Part shown: one piece after another, positions 6,015 through 6,899 of the stretch
How positions within the stretch are numbered: the first letter of the stretch is position 1
Layout: each line of letters opens with the position of its first letter
Assembly (NCBI GenBank): GCA_007133845.1
Contig: SLLY01000010.1
Span: 1 to 6,899, forward strand
DNA: 6,899 bases
Source: Candidatus Woesearchaeota archaeon
GTDB taxonomy: Archaea; Nanobdellota; Nanobdellia; CSSed11-243R1
Direction of reading: 5' to 3'
The notes under the pieces: model-generated
Databases searched by the model: none
What the model was told of the DNA's origin: nothing
The model's input: the letters and a program-made list of their open reading frames with translations, nothing else
Made by a program: the position numbers and the translations under genes

Positions 6015-6667
6015 TTAAACTCAACACATTTGTCTTTATATTCACAATAATTGCAAAGCCAATTTTTTGACGAATCCTTTTTAGCCTCTGCTATAGGAAT
6101 TTTATCTTCTCTAAGATGTCTATCTAATACACTAAACCTTTCTATTGCGTGAAGCGCTTCCATTTCATTGTATTTAATAGTGAAAACTTTACTTTCCAAA
6201 TTTTTCTTATCAACATATAATAACATACCCTTTCTAATTTTTGTCGCAAACATGTAAAGTTGTAATTGCATTTTATGTTCGTTTTTAGGACCTGCAAGAT
6301 TTTCAATATTAGAACAAGATTTTACTTCTATTAAAGCAGTTTCATTATCTAATTTTATAAATATTTCATTATCTATTCTTCCTGAAATAGTAAAACCATT
6401 TATTTTCATTTTAAAAGGTTTTTCCGCACTTTTTAATTCTATATGTGGATTTTTTTCACTCTCAAGAACATCAACAACAAAATCATGTACAATATTCCCC
6501 ATTTGAAATATTTTTAAAAGGTTAGCATCTGGTTTGATAGGAAATTTATAAGAAAACCAAATCTTTCTTAAGCAACCACCTATTTCTGATGGATAATATC
6601 TTCCTATTTTTTTCTCTCTTTCTTTTCTTTTAAGATAGTTTTCTATCATTTCATTGAAGTCAATCAT
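6011..6667 (-). CDS. Cas4-like PD-(D/E)XK nuclease with four cysteines
   Basis: This 218-residue protein has the RecB/Cas4-type nuclease layout. YYPSEIGGCLRKIWF (24-38) holds Cys32. MGNIVH (56-61) gives the metal-binding His61, SGRID (95-99) gives Asp99, IEVKS (113-117) gives Glu114 and Lys116, and QLQLYMF (134-140) is the trailing Q-x3-Y-type motif. The C-terminus has CNYCEYKDKC (Cys205, Cys208, Cys214). One N-terminal plus three C-terminal cysteines is the arrangement that binds an Fe-S cluster in Cas4 and AddB-type nucleases. The catalytic residues look intact, so exonuclease or DNA-processing activity is expected. There is no cas1, cas2 or repeat array nearby, so a role in CRISPR adaptation is not supported; DNA repair or defence is possible. 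It leads an operon with the DUF1858 and DJ-1 genes and is divergent from the recombinase gene. Confidence 0.85.
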   Translation of the reverse strand: MIDFNEMIENYLKRKEREKKIGRYYPSEIGGCLRKIWFSYKFPIKPDANLLKIFQMGNIVHDFVVDVLESEKNPHIELKSAEKPFKMKINGFTISGRIDNEIFIKLDNETALIEVKSCSNIENLAGPKNEHKMQLQLYMFATKIRKGMLLYVDKKNLESKVFTIKYNEMEALHAIERFSVLDRHLREDKIPIAEAKKDSSKNWLCNYCEYKDKCVEFK

Positions 6668-6689
6668 GCATTTTCTAATAAATTACCTT

Positions 6690-6700
6690 TTATTTATTTT
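6690..6700 (-). promoter_or_regulatory. Weak TATA-like promoter of the nuclease operon
   Basis: On the minus strand this reads AAAATAAATAA, 23-33 nt before the ATG at 6667. It is A/T-rich and well placed but does not match the TTTAAATA core seen at the + strand promoters. No Shine-Dalgarno precedes the start codon. Confidence 0.35.
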
Positions 6701-6701
6701 A

Positions 6702-6737
6702 GGGTGTTGTCCTGTGTCCACTAATCCATTGAGTGCG
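6702..6737. other. GC-richer island in the divergent promoter region
   Basis: This 36-bp stretch stands out from its near-pure A/T surroundings. It contains the direct repeat TGTCC at 6708-6712 and 6715-6719 and a short inverted pair CACT (6719-6722) / AGTG (6732-6735). It lies between the two divergent TATA elements, where an operator or a recombinase site could sit. No known site is recognised. Confidence 0.3.
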
Positions 6738-6744
6738 TTTAATA

Positions 6745-6752
6745 TTTAAATG
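6745..6752 (+). promoter_or_regulatory. TATA box of the recombinase gene
   Basis: TTTAAATG starts 27 nt before the ATG at 6772, nearly the same element and spacing as the other + strand promoters here. No Shine-Dalgarno is visible before the ATG, pointing to leaderless initiation. Confidence 0.55.
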
Positions 6753-6771
6753 AAAAAAACCTATTAATATT

Positions 6772-6899
6772 ATGTTAAAAAAACTTGAAACAGAATTAAA
6801 ACTCAGAGGTTCTAGTGGAGAGACTATTAAAACATACAAATTTTATAATGAAAAATTTCTCGAGTATATAGAAAAAAAACCTGAGAATATAGAAGAAGA
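6772..6899 (+). CDS. xerA: Tyrosine recombinase, XerA-like, N-terminal fragment
   Basis: Only the first 42 codons are in the window; the gene runs off the right edge with no stop. The translation begins MLKKLETELKLRGSSGETIK and continues with a YKFYNEKFLEYIEKKPENI segment. This is the SAM-like N-terminal DNA-binding domain of archaeal Xer/integrase proteins (pattern LxxELKLRGxSxxTIKxYxxxxxxFLEF). Archaeal XerA resolves chromosome dimers at a dif-like site, while similar proteins serve as integrases of mobile elements. The catalytic R-H-R-Y residues lie outside the window, so the two cannot be told apart. The start is supported by the TATA element 27 nt upstream. Confidence 0.72.
   Translation, partial: MLKKLETELKLRGSSGETIKTYKFYNEKFLEYIEKKPENIEE

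Noticed and set aside
6011..6667. CRISPR-Cas adaptation locus
   Set aside because: Only a Cas4-like nuclease is present; no cas1, cas2, effector gene or regularly spaced repeats can be seen in the window.
6719..6735. CACT/AGTG inverted pair as a terminator hairpin or dif site
   Set aside because: A four-base stem with a nine-base loop is too weak for a hairpin call, no T-run follows, and I do not recognise an archaeal dif core.
1..6899. tRNA, rRNA or insertion sequence
   Set aside because: No GC-rich cloverleaf-like segment, rRNA-like stretch, transposase gene or terminal inverted repeats were recognised; the recombinase fragment alone does not establish a mobile element.

Overview
The window looks archaeal. 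It is strongly AT-rich and gene-dense. Genes that begin a transcription unit have a TATA-like box (core TTTAAATA or TATAAATA) about 25-30 nt before the start codon, which fits TATA/TBP promoters and leaderless mRNAs. Genes inside operons instead overlap their upstream neighbour or carry Shine-Dalgarno sequences. The gene content (AmmeMemoRadiSam proteins, a ThiI-type PP-loop protein, an archaeal-type tyrosine recombinase, a Cas4-like nuclease) agrees. A low-GC lineage such as the DPANN Woesearchaeota/Pacearchaeota is my best guess, but the sequence alone does not settle it.

Left block (103-2538): a complete AmmeMemoRadiSam set. The MEMO1-family protein (amrB) is on the + strand. It converges with, and overlaps by 11 nt, a minus-strand operon of the radical SAM enzyme (amrS) followed by the AMMECR1 protein (amrA), joined by a TAATG stop/start overlap. 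The three proteins recur together in prokaryotes but their joint reaction is, as far as I know, unsettled.

Centre (2622-4166): the most unusual gene. It encodes a 514-residue protein with two N-terminal homing-endonuclease-associated (HNH-associated) repeats, a helical linker and seven or more mTERF-type helical repeats. The mTERF family is known mainly from eukaryotic mitochondria and chloroplasts, so an archaeal copy fused to a DNA-binding-type repeat is unexpected. It is transcribed divergently from amrS through an 83-bp intergenic region with back-to-back TATA boxes.

Right of centre (4203-5305): a two-gene + strand unit of a small VIT1/CCC1-like membrane protein and a stand-alone ThiI-type PP-loop sulfurtransferase domain that lacks the usual THUMP region. 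They overlap by ATGA.

Right block (5297-6667, minus): a three-gene operon encoding a Cas4-like PD-(D/E)XK nuclease with four conserved cysteines, a DUF1858-type redox-disulfide protein and a DJ-1/PfpI protein. No CRISPR array or other cas gene is visible. The window ends in the first 42 codons of a XerA-like tyrosine recombinase (+), separated from the nuclease operon by a 104-bp divergent promoter region with a conspicuous GC-richer island.

No rRNA, tRNA, CRISPR array or insertion sequence was recognised. A recurring theme is cysteine/metal chemistry: radical SAM cluster, MEMO metal site, CCC1-like transporter, ThiI cysteine, Cas4-like cysteines, DUF1858 disulfide and DJ-1 cysteine. Any functional link between these genes is inference.
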